Source: Hyphomicrobium sp.
GTDB taxonomy: Bacteria; Pseudomonadota; Alphaproteobacteria; Rhizobiales; Hyphomicrobiaceae
Length of the DNA stretch: 64,000 nt
Assembly (NCBI GenBank): GCA_016793445.1
Contig: JAEUME010000011.1
Coordinates: forward strand, 142,434 to 206,433
Direction: 5' to 3'
Shown: positions 63,950 to 64,000 of the stretch, in pieces
Position numbering within the stretch: position 1 is the first letter of the stretch
How the letters are laid out: the number at the start of each line of letters is the position of its first letter
Translations under genes and position numbers: made by a program
Notes under the pieces: model-generated
The model's database searches: none
What the model saw: the letters and a program-made list of their open reading frames with translations, nothing else
What the model was told of the DNA's origin: nothing

Positions 63950-64000
63950 GAGACAGAAATCCAGACGGCCAGGACCATCGCCAAACGCGTGGCCAGCAAG
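63950..64000. other. Right edge, nothing recognised
   Basis: The last 50 bases hold the upstream region of the leftward small gene and show no feature that can be judged at the edge. Confidence 0.4.

Overview
The window reads as chromosome of a GC-rich, methylotrophic, denitrifying alphaproteobacterium of the Hyphomicrobium type (Hyphomicrobiales). The pointers are CtrA together with its partner SciP, a Sinorhizobium-type PmtA, trimethylamine dehydrogenase, a formaldehyde-activating-enzyme homologue and a cd1-type denitrification island. Genus-level assignment is inference. I saw no rRNA, CRISPR array, prophage or insertion sequence.

Layout. 1-9.9 kb is housekeeping: the C-terminus of an OmpA-like protein, ctrA, fliJ, a lipoprotein, sciP, mnmA, pmtA, two tRNAs, a YchJ-like protein, a hydroxypyruvate isomerase-like protein, arfB and a VOC protein, with REP-like palindromes between genes. 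9.9-21 kb holds a phytoene-desaturase-like oxidoreductase, a periplasmic cluster (di-heme oxidoreductase, imelysin, MauG-type peroxidase), a MASE1-like sensor kinase with a FixJ-type regulator, a Nudix hydrolase, and a chain of an EamA transporter, a small winged-helix-like protein and a 39-residue membrane microprotein. 20-36 kb is a methylated-amine locus: trimethylamine dehydrogenase, a membrane FeS-quinone-reductase/EtfB fusion, EtfA, an APC permease, a ferredoxin reductase and GcvT-like protein resembling parts of a dimethylamine monooxygenase system, a GntR regulator, a substrate-binding protein without a clear signal peptide, and a Fae homologue. 36-40.6 kb is gcvTHP under a tandem glycine riboswitch. 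40.7-62.2 kb is a denitrification island: a Crp/Fnr regulator, a DUF4202 protein, norCBQDEF, nirX-nirI, divergent nirS-E-C-F-DL-G-H-J-N, two small membrane proteins and a second Crp/Fnr regulator. A porin closes the window.

How the parts fit. Trimethylamine dehydrogenase removes methyl groups without oxygen, and its electrons would go through ETF and the fused membrane FeS protein into the quinone pool. The nir and nor products would consume them during anaerobic respiration of nitrite and NO. Formaldehyde-linked carbon would enter Fae/GcvT/folate chemistry. The oxygen-dependent dimethylamine branch looks damaged: only the tail of an upstream partner survives, and the reductase has lost cluster cysteines. 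The locus may therefore be streamlined toward anaerobic trimethylamine use. nosZ, nar/nap, fliI, dimethylamine dehydrogenase and a heme N-demethylase are not in the window.
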